A stretch of DNA of 11,587 bases from Verrucomicrobiales bacterium. GTDB lineage: Bacteria; Verrucomicrobiota; Verrucomicrobiia; Verrucomicrobiales; Akkermansiaceae. Shown here in pieces: positions 1 to 7,125 of the stretch (position 1 is the stretch's first letter; every line of letters starts with the position of its first letter). Below the pieces are notes generated by a model. It had not been told where the DNA came from, did no database searches, and saw nothing but the letters and a program-made list of their open reading frames with translations. The DNA lies in assembly GCA_003527555.1 (NCBI GenBank), contig DPWT01000190.1:1-11587 (forward strand), read 5' to 3'. The translations under genes and the position numbers were made by a program.

Positions 1-242
1 GCTGCAACGGGGCGAAATTTTATGATCAGATTCATTCCCATCCGGTCAATTTCAATTTCTAATTTATCCTCATCTTCATCGTCAGCAATTGCCTGATTAC
101 AGAACTCTTTGTTACGCTGAAATAATCCCCTGACTGCATGTTCAAGATTCCGTTGTGCCCCAGCCCCCATGGTAAGCGTCGCTTCCTTGAGTGCTCGTTG
201 TGCATCGTTAAATGTGCTAAGTATGTGATCTCCGTTTGGCAT
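1..242 (-). CDS. phoU: PhoU, phosphate signalling adaptor (N-terminal part)
   Basis: The reading frame begins with ATG at 240-242 and stays open for 80 codons to the window edge, so only the amino-terminal third is seen (the E. coli protein is 241 residues). The start (MPNGDHILSTF), the acidic DDEDED stretch near residues 54-59 and the following LEIEIDRMGMNLIIKFRPVA match the conserved end of the first PhoU helical repeat, where the family has an E-x-x-ID motif and a later RQP-type turn. In known systems PhoU is a cytoplasmic helical protein that links the PstSCAB importer to the PhoR kinase and keeps the Pho regulon off when phosphate is plentiful. It is the last visible gene of the pst operon, 20 bp after the pstB stop. 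No Shine-Dalgarno sequence precedes the start. The assignment rests on a short fragment but is strongly supported by position. Confidence 0.9.
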   Translation of the reverse strand, partial: MPNGDHILSTFNDAQRALKEATLTMGAGAQRNLEHAVRGLFQRNKEFCNQAIADDEDEDKLEIEIDRMGMNLIIKFRPVA

Positions 243-262
243 GATAGTAGTTTGTTAGGATG

Positions 263-1177
263 TTATCCGAACCGCCCGCTGATGTAGTCCTCAGTCTGTT
301 TAATGGATGGATTCGTGAAAATATGTTCTGTGGTGTTGTATTCGATCAGTTCGCCGAGATAGAAAAATGCAGTTTGGTCAGATATACGGCTCGCCTGCTG
401 CATGGAGTGAGTGACGATGACGATAGTGAAATCTTGGCGTAGTTCGAGAATGAGCTCCTCGACCTTGGCCGTGGCGATCGGGTCAAGAGCGGAACATGGC
501 TCATCCATCAGAATGACCTTTGGTCGTACTGCAATGGTCCGGGCAATACAAAGTCGTTGTTGCTGGCCGCCGGAAAGTCCTAAGGCGCTATCCTTGAGGC
601 GATCCTTGACCTCATCCCAGAGGGCTGCACCTCGCAGGCTTTTCTCTACTGCCTCATCAAGGAGGCTTTTCTTTTTTATTCCCTGGATGCGTGGACCATA
701 GGCAACGTTGTCGTAGATGCTCTTGGGGAAAGGGTTGTATTTTTGGAAAACCATCCCGACTTGTTTACGCAGCTCGATGGGGGATACACTTTTTGAATGA
801 ATGTTCTGATCCATAATACGGATTTGGCCACTGGTAATGCGTGAGGTTTCAACCAGATCGTTCATTCGGTTCAGGCACCGGATTAGAGTGGATTTACCAC
901 AGCCTGAGGGTCCGATGAATGCGGTGACTTGCTTTTCGGGTATATCAAGCGTGATGTTTTGTAAGGTATTTGTCTTACCCATGTCATAGCTGAAAGACAG
1001 ATCATCGATTTCAACCATAGTTTTCAGTCCATTCAGGTGATTGGTTGGCCTAGTTTGGGCAAGCTGTGCTTTTGCTTGTTCCGTGTGTTCACTTGATGGT
1101 GGCTGACTAACAGCCTGGTCGATTGCGCTAGCAGTGGGCTCAATATTTTGTGGTTTCTTTTGAGTCATGGATTTCAT
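263..1177 (-). CDS. pstB: PstB, phosphate ABC transporter ATPase
   Basis: This is the cytoplasmic ATPase that powers phosphate import through PstA and PstC. In 304 residues it shows every nucleotide-binding motif: Walker A GPSGCGKS (89-96), Q-loop Q145 within [16 protein letters not shown], signature LSGGQQQR (201-208), Walker B VILMDEP (221-227, catalytic E226), D-loop SALD (229-232) and H-loop H257. The end [12 protein letters not shown] closely matches E. coli PstB. The family is usually about 250-260 residues. Here a polar tail of about 53 residues rich in Q, S, T and A precedes the core, which itself begins at Met54 ([14 protein letters not shown]). I kept the first ATG (1175-1177) because it lies 24 bp after the pstA stop, whereas a start at Met54 would leave 183 bp of stop-free sequence. 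Met4 is an equally possible start. None of the candidates has a clear ribosome binding site. Confidence 0.96.
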   Translation of the reverse strand: MKSMTQKKPQNIEPTASAIDQAVSQPPSSEHTEQAKAQLAQTRPTNHLNGLKTMVEIDDLSFSYDMGKTNTLQNITLDIPEKQVTAFIGPSGCGKSTLIRCLNRMNDLVETSRITSGQIRIMDQNIHSKSVSPIELRKQVGMVFQKYNPFPKSIYDNVAYGPRIQGIKKKSLLDEAVEKSLRGAALWDEVKDRLKDSALGLSGGQQQRLCIARTIAVRPKVILMDEPCSALDPIATAKVEELILELRQDFTIVIVTHSMQQASRISDQTAFFYLGELIEYNTTEHIFTNPSIKQTEDYISGRFG

Positions 1178-1201
1178 TGGTAAAGATGGATTGTTGGTTT
1201 A

Positions 1202-3328
1202 TTACCACTTAATCTTGTTGCGAAAGTGAATACGAAGCCAGATAGAGATTCCGGCAAGCGCCATCACGATGAGCATGAAGACGAGTACGGAGCCATACTG
1301 CATCGGCTCTGTGTATTCTGATTGTGGAATGCGACCAGCTACGGTGTAAATATGATAGGGAAGTGCTTGAACCGACTGTTGAAGAAACTCAACGAAGGCG
1401 GCAAATCCTGTTGATTGAACTGCTTCCCATGGGAGATCCGAGCGCTCTGCAGCTGCAGCGGTGAACATGATCGGCGCTGTCTCACCAGCCACACGGGTGA
1501 TCCCCAGCACCGAGGCGGTTAGGATACCTGGTAGTGCATAGGGAAGGACGGCTGTGCGAATGGATTGCCACTTTGATGCACCGAGCGCAAGTGATGCCTC
1601 ACGGAATCCCATGGGAACTGCACGAAGTGATTCCTCACAAGATGTGATAATTACAGGAAGAACCATGATGGCTAGGGTGAATCCACCGGCGAGCATACAG
1701 GTGCCCCAACCTTCGAATGATAGATATGTCCATCCATCATGGAAATATTCTTGGCTATTTGATCTGGCAGCAGCGACAACTGCGGATGTGGACAATTCAC
1801 GTGTTTCCATGTGAATTTTTTTCTCTTCAACAACACGTAGCTGTGGTGTCGACGCAACTGGTGCTAGCGGTAAGGATAACTTGCTTTCGATGTGAGGACT
1901 GCTGGTTAAGCTCGGAGCAAGCATGACAAATAACCCTAAACCGAATAAGCCAAACACAATTGAGGGCACACCAGCAAGGTTGAGCATTGCCAGACGAAGC
2001 GATTTTGTGAATGCGCCTTTTCGGGCATATTCGTTCAGGAAGGTTGCTGCGCCAATCCCCGTGAAAAGAGCCACGACCATGCAAATGATAACGAGTAATC
2101 CCGTGCCGACAATGGGTCCTAAAATACCACCACCGGAATATGAGTGGGTGTTTTCTGAGTTGGTTTTAAACTTACCGCTTTCCTCATTGGCGCGAGTTAT
2201 CGCGTCCAGATCCTCAGTGTCTATTCTGATCTCCGCATCCTTCGCCAGAGTGAACCGTGTATAATCGACCTTTTGTTCGAAATCTGTCACGTCCTCAAGT
2301 TTGATGCCAGGGTTGGCGGCAATGAGTTGTTCATAGTTACTCACAGGAAGCGTGAGTTCTGCGGGCTCAGCGAGGTTTACAACGATTGAACCTCGCACGA
2401 GATTGTGCTGCGTTGTGATTCCTTGGTTCGCGAGGATAGTGATAGCTGATATAGGGGCGGAGTATACTCCTTTTGCTAAGGTGAACTGATGGAATGTGGT
2501 TGTTTTGGGAAGATCTTCTTGTGATTGAATTGGGAGTGTCCCATTTTCATCCTCGTCGAAGGCAGCGAAATAGGTGTTGGCATCCACAGTGATGGTCTGG
2601 GTTTTCGGTATGATGGATTGGCAGATTTTATCAGGCTCGTCATCGGGAAACCCCTGGCGCATCTGGAAAATAAGATCTGTCGGAGCTAGTGCGTCGTGGG
2701 CAGTTTTACTTAGGGCATAATCTCCCTTGGCGATGGTGACCTTATAATCACTGAGCGTTACCTCCCGCGTGGTGACTCCAGCAGGGATGAGCTCCGGAAC
2801 CAATGACTTCAACTTTTCAAATTGGTCGGTCATTAGGGTGATCTCTTTATCAGAAGCAACGCTGAAGCCAGTCGAGCTTTTTGTGTCGCGCTCGGTGTAG
2901 ATTAGAAAGAAACCCTTGTTCTGTTGTTCGATACTTTTTAGGTATCCCTCACCGATGATTGATCCTGGCATGAGTAAGAAGCGCTTGTAAGCAAATGACT
3001 TTTTGAATTCTTCGACATTCTTCAGTGGTAAGGCATCGTCGTCATTACTGCTCAGGATATTGTCAAAATTCTCAGTGGGTATTTCAATTCCTTCTGCCTC
3101 CACGGCCTCAACCACTGCAAGTGTCTGGGGTTTTTGGGTAATGAAATCTGCACCTTTCCGCCAAATGACGGGAGCGCCCTCAATGATGATTTTTCCAAAA
3201 ATCACCAGTGCACAGAGCAGGATACAATACGTCGCAAACGAAAAGAATCCGTATTGAAAAATTTCGCTGACTGGTGTGCCGCGCTGTTTTTTGCAGAACG
3301 GGTTGTTGCTAGATTTGTGCTTAGCCAT
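1202..3328 (-). CDS. pstA: PstA, phosphate permease with large repeat-bearing periplasmic inserts
   Basis: Inner-membrane permease subunit that pairs with PstC. The 708 residues compare with 296 in E. coli. Order: cytoplasmic tail with NNPF (8-11), TM1 (about 26-48), a first insert (about 68-398), TM2 (about 402-424), TM3 with [15 protein letters not shown] (453-467), a second insert (about 471-540), TM4 (about 543-562), the cytoplasmic EAA-type coupling loop ([16 protein letters not shown], 575-590), TM5 with [16 protein letters not shown] (609-624) and TM6 (about 679-698). The family signature RVAGETAP is intact, and the core without inserts is about 310 residues. Both inserts fall in loops that are periplasmic in the E. 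coli topology. Insert 1 interrupts the loop between FITQKPQ and the [13 protein letters not shown] that normally follows closely, and it consists of four related units. The ATG is separated from the pstC stop by a single base (TAACATG), so translational coupling is likely. No Shine-Dalgarno is visible. Confidence 0.95.
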   Translation of the reverse strand: MAKHKSSNNPFCKKQRGTPVSEIFQYGFFSFATYCILLCALVIFGKIIIEGAPVIWRKGADFITQKPQTLAVVEAVEAEGIEIPTENFDNILSSNDDDALPLKNVEEFKKSFAYKRFLLMPGSIIGEGYLKSIEQQNKGFFLIYTERDTKSSTGFSVASDKEITLMTDQFEKLKSLVPELIPAGVTTREVTLSDYKVTIAKGDYALSKTAHDALAPTDLIFQMRQGFPDDEPDKICQSIIPKTQTITVDANTYFAAFDEDENGTLPIQSQEDLPKTTTFHQFTLAKGVYSAPISAITILANQGITTQHNLVRGSIVVNLAEPAELTLPVSNYEQLIAANPGIKLEDVTDFEQKVDYTRFTLAKDAEIRIDTEDLDAITRANEESGKFKTNSENTHSYSGGGILGPIVGTGLLVIICMVVALFTGIGAATFLNEYARKGAFTKSLRLAMLNLAGVPSIVFGLFGLGLFVMLAPSLTSSPHIESKLSLPLAPVASTPQLRVVEEKKIHMETRELSTSAVVAAARSNSQEYFHDGWTYLSFEGWGTCMLAGGFTLAIMVLPVIITSCEESLRAVPMGFREASLALGASKWQSIRTAVLPYALPGILTASVLGITRVAGETAPIMFTAAAAERSDLPWEAVQSTGFAAFVEFLQQSVQALPYHIYTVAGRIPQSEYTEPMQYGSVLVFMLIVMALAGISIWLRIHFRNKIKW
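2177..3088 (-). repeat. Four divergent protein repeats of about 80 residues in PstA insert 1
   Basis: Four units encoded in tandem within pstA, visible at protein level. Approximate residues: R1 81-147, R2 162-226, R3 244-320, R4 323-384. Each begins with a beta-like strand followed by an aromatic-hydrophobic turn ([47 protein letters not shown]). Each then reaches a core of pattern [YFD]-x-[RKQ]-[FV]-[TL]-[LI]-[AM]-[KP]-[GD]: Y114-G122, D194-G202, F279-G287 and Y356-D364, spaced 80, 85 and 77 residues apart. R1, R2 and R3 end in a hydrophobic strand ([23 protein letters not shown]). The repeats are too diverged to show as DNA repeats. The fold is unknown to me; compact alpha/beta units are likely. 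The alignment was made by eye, so the unit borders are approximate. Confidence 0.7.
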
Positions 3329-3329
3329 G

Positions 3330-5288
3330 TTAGGTGAATTTTTTCAGGATGCGTTGAGAAATATAATTCAAGCTCAGTGCGATGACGAATAAGACGAGTC
3401 CGACCATGAACAAGGCGCCCCAGTGAAGTGAACCTTCGTCGACCTCGCCGATTTCCTGTGCGAGGATGCCGGTCATTGAGTGGGCGGGGTCAGTAAATGA
3501 CTGCGGAATGGCGATACGGCCACCCATGACTAACAGAACGACCATGGTTTCGCCGATGATGCGACCAAATCCTAACAGGATAGCGGCGATGATGCCAGAT
3601 CCGCAGCTTGGCAGTATGACTTTGGTGACGGTTTGTAGTTTGGTGGCACCGAGTGCGAGGGATGCTTCCTTGTAGGCTTTAGGTACGTTATTGAGTGCGT
3701 CTTCACAGAGTGTAAATATCGTGGGGACAGACATCAGTGCCAGCAGGAGTCCTGCATTCATAATGGTGAGGCGACCTTCCACAGGGAACCCAGGAATCCA
3801 CGACAACCATGGCGACTGTGAGTATTCCTGGATGAGTGTGCCGAGCACCACCACCCCGAAGAATGCCAGAACGATTGAGGGGATAGCACCGATGAACTCA
3901 ATGAATGGCTTGATGATGTGCTGCTCGGTGGAGGTGGAAAGGCGGTTAACATAGATAGCACCACCCACCGAGAAGGGTATGGCGATGAGGATCGCGATGA
4001 TCGCACACGCGACTGAGCCGGCAAGAAGTGGCACAATACCATAGATATCCTGCCACGAGGAATTGGTAATCCATTTTGTGCCGAAAAAGAACCCAATAAC
4101 CGCTTGGCCAAGTGGATAAGAGGTTGAATGGTCCCATGACTCCATCTGTTTGCTTTTGGCGCTGAAAAGCTGTCCGATGTTTTCCTGGATTTTTTGTATC
4201 TCATCGATCTTACGACGAGAGATTTTTGACTGAAACTCACTTGCATCTGGTAACAGAGCGAAAGCGACTTTGTTTTTTTCTGTTACTGCGGTGGTTATCT
4301 CCTGATGCTTATCGAGAGAATTATAAAGTGGTTTGTTGAGCTTGGCGTAATCGGGTTCGACATCAAGGATGCGCTTCATTTCAAGCCGAGTGCGCTTTTG
4401 GTCTTCCACATTGGTAGTGATTGCCAGCTTGTCTTCAAGCGCATCTTTGCGAGCCTTCGCAGTGACATAGTTGACTGCTTGAGCCTTATTCTGACTGGCG
4501 ATTTCGCGCAGACCGGTTACGTAACCTTTAAGTGGAGTTATTGCCTCAGAGAATCCTTGATTCGCTTTGATTAAATTGCTGATAAATTCGAGTGAATCAA
4601 CCTGCTCGGTCATGCGTTGTTCCTCGGCTTCAATTTCTTTGAGGAAAGCTGTTTTTTCTCCGCTGAGGAGATTTTCTACAATAGAGTTACGGATTGAGGC
4701 CAGGTATTTTTCGTCAGTTGCCCAGAGGCGGTTTGAGAGATCCCCGTAATCAAGAGCATCGACGGCAGTTTGCGCAGCTGCTTTGAGAGCCTCACGCACT
4801 TTTTCGTAATATTTCTGAGCTGACTTGAGATCGTCGGTGTTTGGGTTTTCCTCGGACTTTAGATTATCGTACCGAGATTTAGCGCGTTTGTAATGCTTGC
4901 GCTCGGAGGATATTTTTTTAAGCACCTGCGCTTTAAAGTCACTGTGAACGGATGCAATGTTGTAAAGAGCCCCCAGTCGTTCCTGGATTTCATAGGCACG
5001 AGCGTGGGTGCTGAGTGATTTGAGCTGTTCCTGTGCAGCAAGTTGTTCGGCCGAGTAATCGACAAACTCTTGTCCGGATTTACGATAGAGTTCGAGGCTA
5101 CTGCGGTATTGTGGAAAAAAATTCGCCGAGTGATAGATAAGAAAGCCGATGATCAGCCCGATCACGATGATGGCGATGGTCGCGTTGCCGCCAAAGAAGT
5201 ATTTAATAGCCTCCTGTTTTCCGATGCCGAGGATACGGAATCCAGACCCTGCATAGAAGGGGTTGTTTTTAGACTTCTTTTTTTTCAT
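3330..5288 (-). CDS. pstC: PstC, phosphate permease with long helical periplasmic insert
   Basis: Inner-membrane permease partner of PstA, 652 residues from the chosen ATG (E. coli 319). Order: cytoplasmic tail with NNPF (8-11), TM1 (about 36-55), an insert (about 63-390), then the usual permease core starting near the loop [18 protein letters not shown] (about 400-417). The core contains the conserved [17 protein letters not shown] (467-483), the EAA coupling loop [13 protein letters not shown] (540-552) and [18 protein letters not shown] (573-590). The insert is rich in K, E, A, Q, L and S and poor in Pro and Gly, which suggests long helices or coiled coil. In E. coli topology this loop is periplasmic. 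The frame is open to a GTG at 5316-5318, but that codon lies in the arm of a terminator-like hairpin. The ATG at 5286-5288 puts NNPF at exactly the same residue number as in PstA, so I prefer it. No Shine-Dalgarno is visible. Confidence 0.95.
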   Translation of the reverse strand: MKKKKSKNNPFYAGSGFRILGIGKQEAIKYFFGGNATIAIIVIGLIIGFLIYHSANFFPQYRSSLELYRKSGQEFVDYSAEQLAAQEQLKSLSTHARAYEIQERLGALYNIASVHSDFKAQVLKKISSERKHYKRAKSRYDNLKSEENPNTDDLKSAQKYYEKVREALKAAAQTAVDALDYGDLSNRLWATDEKYLASIRNSIVENLLSGEKTAFLKEIEAEEQRMTEQVDSLEFISNLIKANQGFSEAITPLKGYVTGLREIASQNKAQAVNYVTAKARKDALEDKLAITTNVEDQKRTRLEMKRILDVEPDYAKLNKPLYNSLDKHQEITTAVTEKNKVAFALLPDASEFQSKISRRKIDEIQKIQENIGQLFSAKSKQMESWDHSTSYPLGQAVIGFFFGTKWITNSSWQDIYGIVPLLAGSVACAIIAILIAIPFSVGGAIYVNRLSTSTEQHIIKPFIEFIGAIPSIVLAFFGVVVLGTLIQEYSQSPWLSWIPGFPVEGRLTIMNAGLLLALMSVPTIFTLCEDALNNVPKAYKEASLALGATKLQTVTKVILPSCGSGIIAAILLGFGRIIGETMVVLLVMGGRIAIPQSFTDPAHSMTGILAQEIGEVDEGSLHWGALFMVGLVLFVIALSLNYISQRILKKFT

Positions 5289-5303
5289 GAACGGTAAAAT
5301 AGG

Positions 5304-5344
5304 AAAATGGCACCGCACAACCAGGTGGTCAGCGGTGCCATTGT
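5304..5344 (-). terminator. Hairpin with T tract between pstS and pstC (attenuator or partial terminator)
   Basis: Read on the minus strand, an 11-bp perfect stem (AATGGCACCGC pairing with GCGGTGCCATT) encloses a 15-base loop that can itself form a short ACC/GGT stem. The stem is followed directly by TTTTCCTATTTT. This is the layout of a Rho-independent terminator, placed 20-odd bases after the pstS stop and just before the pstC ATG. Since the downstream genes have no other obvious promoter, partial readthrough or RNA 3'-end protection of a pstS transcript is the likely role. It would raise the binding protein above the membrane subunits, as is known for many binding-protein-dependent operons. 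Confidence 0.75.
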
Positions 5345-5364
5345 TAATTTATTACCGGAGTGAA

Positions 5365-6186
5365 TTACTTCTTAGGAGGTGCTATGAATCCTACCTTTTC
5401 AATAATCTTACCGGCATCACTTGAAGTGGTTGACCACTTGATGAACTTGGCTGCTTCACCGGAAGGCTGACCTACGGTGTAGTAGTAGAGGTTACGGGAG
5501 AGCGCATACTGCTTGGAGTTCTCCGGAGCGGGGAGCACACCATTGACCGCGACTGATGCGATGCCGTCTTTTTTGACGTAGGCGAGTCCGACGTAGCCGA
5601 TGCCGTTGGTGTCCTTGGCGACTTCCTGGGCGATCTGCTCGTTCCCTGCCATCTTCTGGCTATTCTTCCCGTAATCCTTCTTGTTCATGGCAAGCTTCTG
5701 GAACGTCTTGTAGGTTCCGGAGGAAGTGTTGCGGGTGTAGACATTGATGGTGCCTGCCTTACCGCCAACCTCTGACCAATCAGTGATAGTGCCAGTGAAA
5801 ATACCAGCGACCTGTTCCTTGGTGAGCTTCTTCACGCCGTTGGCCTCGTTAACGATCACAGCGATCATATCAACGCCTGCAACGTGCTCAACTACTTCTT
5901 TTCCCGAGCTGGCGAACTTGTTTTTCTCACTCGCCTTGATGCCGCGTGAAGACATGCCGAAATCAGCAGTGCCGGACAGTAGGGATGTAAAGCATGTGGA
6001 GGAACCTTCAGCTGCAATTTCGAAGCTGACGTTGTTGCCGGCGGCTTTGTATGCTTCCGCCAGTTGAGGAACCATCTTGGCGCCGAGAGTGTCGGACCCT
6101 TTGATGACTAACTTGGTCTGTGCCTGGATAGCCGTGCAAAGTGTTAGGCTAGCAAGGACGGATGTAATAGTTTGGATCAATTTCAT
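5365..6186 (-). CDS. pstS: PstS, periplasmic phosphate-binding protein
   Basis: The 273 residues begin with a signal peptide (MKLIQTITSVLASLTLCTAI), probably cut after A22 in AIQA|QT. C17 lies inside the hydrophobic core and is not in a convincing lipobox. The mature protein shows PBP-like phosphate-binding segments: KGSDTLG (29-35), EGSSTCF (60-66), FGMSSRGIK (76-84) and the very characteristic RNTSSGTYKTF (152-162). It is of the short PstS type, smaller than the E. coli protein (346-residue precursor). It binds phosphate in the periplasm and delivers it to PstCA. It is the first gene of the operon, facing phoB across a 204-bp divergent region. The leader just before the ATG is A-rich (AAAACAAAAAAACAAACAAC) with no Shine-Dalgarno. 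Expression is probably PhoB-controlled. Confidence 0.96.
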   Translation of the reverse strand: MKLIQTITSVLASLTLCTAIQAQTKLVIKGSDTLGAKMVPQLAEAYKAAGNNVSFEIAAEGSSTCFTSLLSGTADFGMSSRGIKASEKNKFASSGKEVVEHVAGVDMIAVIVNEANGVKKLTKEQVAGIFTGTITDWSEVGGKAGTINVYTRNTSSGTYKTFQKLAMNKKDYGKNSQKMAGNEQIAQEVAKDTNGIGYVGLAYVKKDGIASVAVNGVLPAPENSKQYALSRNLYYYTVGQPSGEAAKFIKWSTTSSDAGKIIEKVGFIAPPKK

Positions 6187-6279
6187 GTTGTTTGTTTTTT
6201 TGTTTTAGAGCGGAGCGGTTTGTTGCTCACGATGGGGCATTGTTTCGCATGATCCCTGCTAATCGGCAAAAAGTGTATC

Positions 6280-6308
6280 GTTACAAAACCGACACAATAA
6301 CCTTTCAA
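6280..6308 (-). promoter_or_regulatory. Possible pstS promoter
   Basis: On the minus strand TTGAAA (6303-6308) and TGTAAC (6280-6285) are separated by 17 bases, resembling sigma-70 -35 and -10 elements with five and four matches to consensus. The -35 lies against the candidate Pho box arm, the usual position for activation by PhoB. It would start the transcript near 6273. The elements overlap the inverted repeat, so resemblance by chance is possible. Confidence 0.35.
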
Positions 6309-6326
6309 TTGTGTCGATTTCGTAAC
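6280..6326. promoter_or_regulatory. Candidate shared Pho box: 19-bp inverted repeat with 11-bp direct repeats
   Basis: The left arm GTTACAAAACCGACACAAT (6280-6298) and the right arm (6308-6326) match as reverse complements at 17 of 19 positions, with a 9-base spacer. Within the arms, blocks recur every 11 bp on the plus strand: TTACAAA (6281), ACACAAT (6292) and TTTCAAT (6303), all sharing CAA at the same place. On the minus strand TTACGAA and ACACAAT are likewise 11 bp apart. PhoB-type regulators bind direct 7-bp repeats separated by 4 bp (an 11-bp period), so this fits an operator read in both directions. That PhoB binds here is an inference from position, period and gene content. Confidence 0.6.
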
Positions 6327-6390
6327 AATTAATGTGGGTGACTTTGCCAGTGAGTGAGTGTAATAGTGACATGAGAGTAATTAAATTTCC

Positions 6391-7071
6391 ATGCACACTA
6401 TTCTAGTAGTCGAAGATGAAGAGGACATTGCTGATCTCGTAGCGTTTAACCTGAGGCGTAACGAATTTCAGGTAGAGTTGGCTCATGACGGTATTCAGGG
6501 GCTTGCAAAGGCAAAAGAAGTCAAACCGGATCTGATCGTGCTTGATGTAATGATGCCGGGCCTTGACGGATTTCGTGTGTTCAAAGAGCTAAGGAAAGAC
6601 AAATCCACGAGAACGATACCTGTTATTATGCTGACTGCACGTGGTCAGACTGAAGACAGAATCCAAGGATTGGAATTGGGTGCCGAGGATTACATGACTA
6701 AACCATTTAGCCCGAAGGAACTCGTGTTACGGATTAGAAATTTGCTCAAGCGTTCGACGCGTAAAATCAGCGGTAACGAACTGGTATGTGGGCCATTTCG
6801 ATTCGTTAAAAACGCGTTACAGTTTTTCCTCGACGATCAGCAAGTGGATTTGACATCAACCGAATTTAAACTGTTGTTGTATCTTTGCGAGCGTCAGAAT
6901 GCATCGCAAGATCGGCATACACTACTGATGGACGTCATGGGATATAGCAGTGAGGTACACAGCAGGACCTTGGATACCCATATGAAGAGGCTTCGCAAGA
7001 AACTGGGAGTCCATGCCGATATTGTGGAAACCGTACGCGGCGTAGGTTATCAGGTGAAATTGCTATCGTAA
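6391..7071 (+). CDS. phoB: PhoB, phosphate-regulon response regulator (OmpR/PhoB family)
   Basis: A 226-residue two-domain transcription factor, close to the 229 residues of E. coli PhoB. The receiver domain (about 2-120) has the acidic pair E8/D9, phosphoacceptor D52 in VLDVMMPGLDG, T82 and K104 in KPFSPKEL. The winged-helix domain (about 128-224) carries the recognition helix SRTLDTHMKRLRKKL (191-205) and the wing VRGVGYQ (215-221). Phosphorylated by PhoR when phosphate is low, it would dimerise and activate pstSCAB-phoU and probably its own operon. It is divergent from pstS and lies 54 bp before phoR. A GAGAG stretch (6373-6377) is too far from the ATG to be a normal ribosome binding site. 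Neighbouring genes make PhoB much more likely than another OmpR-family regulator. Confidence 0.93.
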   Translation: MHTILVVEDEEDIADLVAFNLRRNEFQVELAHDGIQGLAKAKEVKPDLIVLDVMMPGLDGFRVFKELRKDKSTRTIPVIMLTARGQTEDRIQGLELGAEDYMTKPFSPKELVLRIRNLLKRSTRKISGNELVCGPFRFVKNALQFFLDDQQVDLTSTEFKLLLYLCERQNASQDRHTLLMDVMGYSSEVHSRTLDTHMKRLRKKLGVHADIVETVRGVGYQVKLLS

Positions 7072-7125
7072 GTTAGACTGAATTCACTTATCAAGTATGA
7101 CTTAACGTGATTCAATCTTGAACTG

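Larger units (their letters stand above)
6187..6390. promoter_or_regulatory. Divergent pstS/phoB regulatory region
   Basis: This 204-bp space carries the only obvious control region for the pst operon (leftward) and phoB-phoR (rightward). Its centre is a large inverted repeat described separately. The pstS side contains an untranslated leader of roughly 85 bases ending in an A-rich stretch. The phoB side contains a TGTAAT hexamer (6359-6364) that could be a -10 element, but no well-spaced -35 partner. No open reading frame or other gene was seen here. Confidence 0.75.

Noticed and set aside
3758..4246. Minus-strand open frame of 162 codons
   Set aside because: It lies wholly inside pstC in another frame; its Ser/Arg-rich composition is typical of a shadow frame and pstC is clearly the real gene.
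5289..5318. Upstream GTG start for PstC adding ten residues
   Set aside because: The GTG lies within the stem of the terminator-like hairpin, has no ribosome binding site, and would break the shared N-terminal spacing of NNPF with PstA.
5744..6067. Plus-strand open frame of 107 codons
   Set aside because: Antisense to conserved pstS coding sequence; composition and lack of motif indicate a shadow.
7072..7125. Small inverted repeats between phoB and phoR (TGAATTCA, and TTCAA/TTGAA around 7111-7122)
   Set aside because: Arms are short and AT-rich, with no T tract; compatible with chance in a 54-bp gap of a normal operon.
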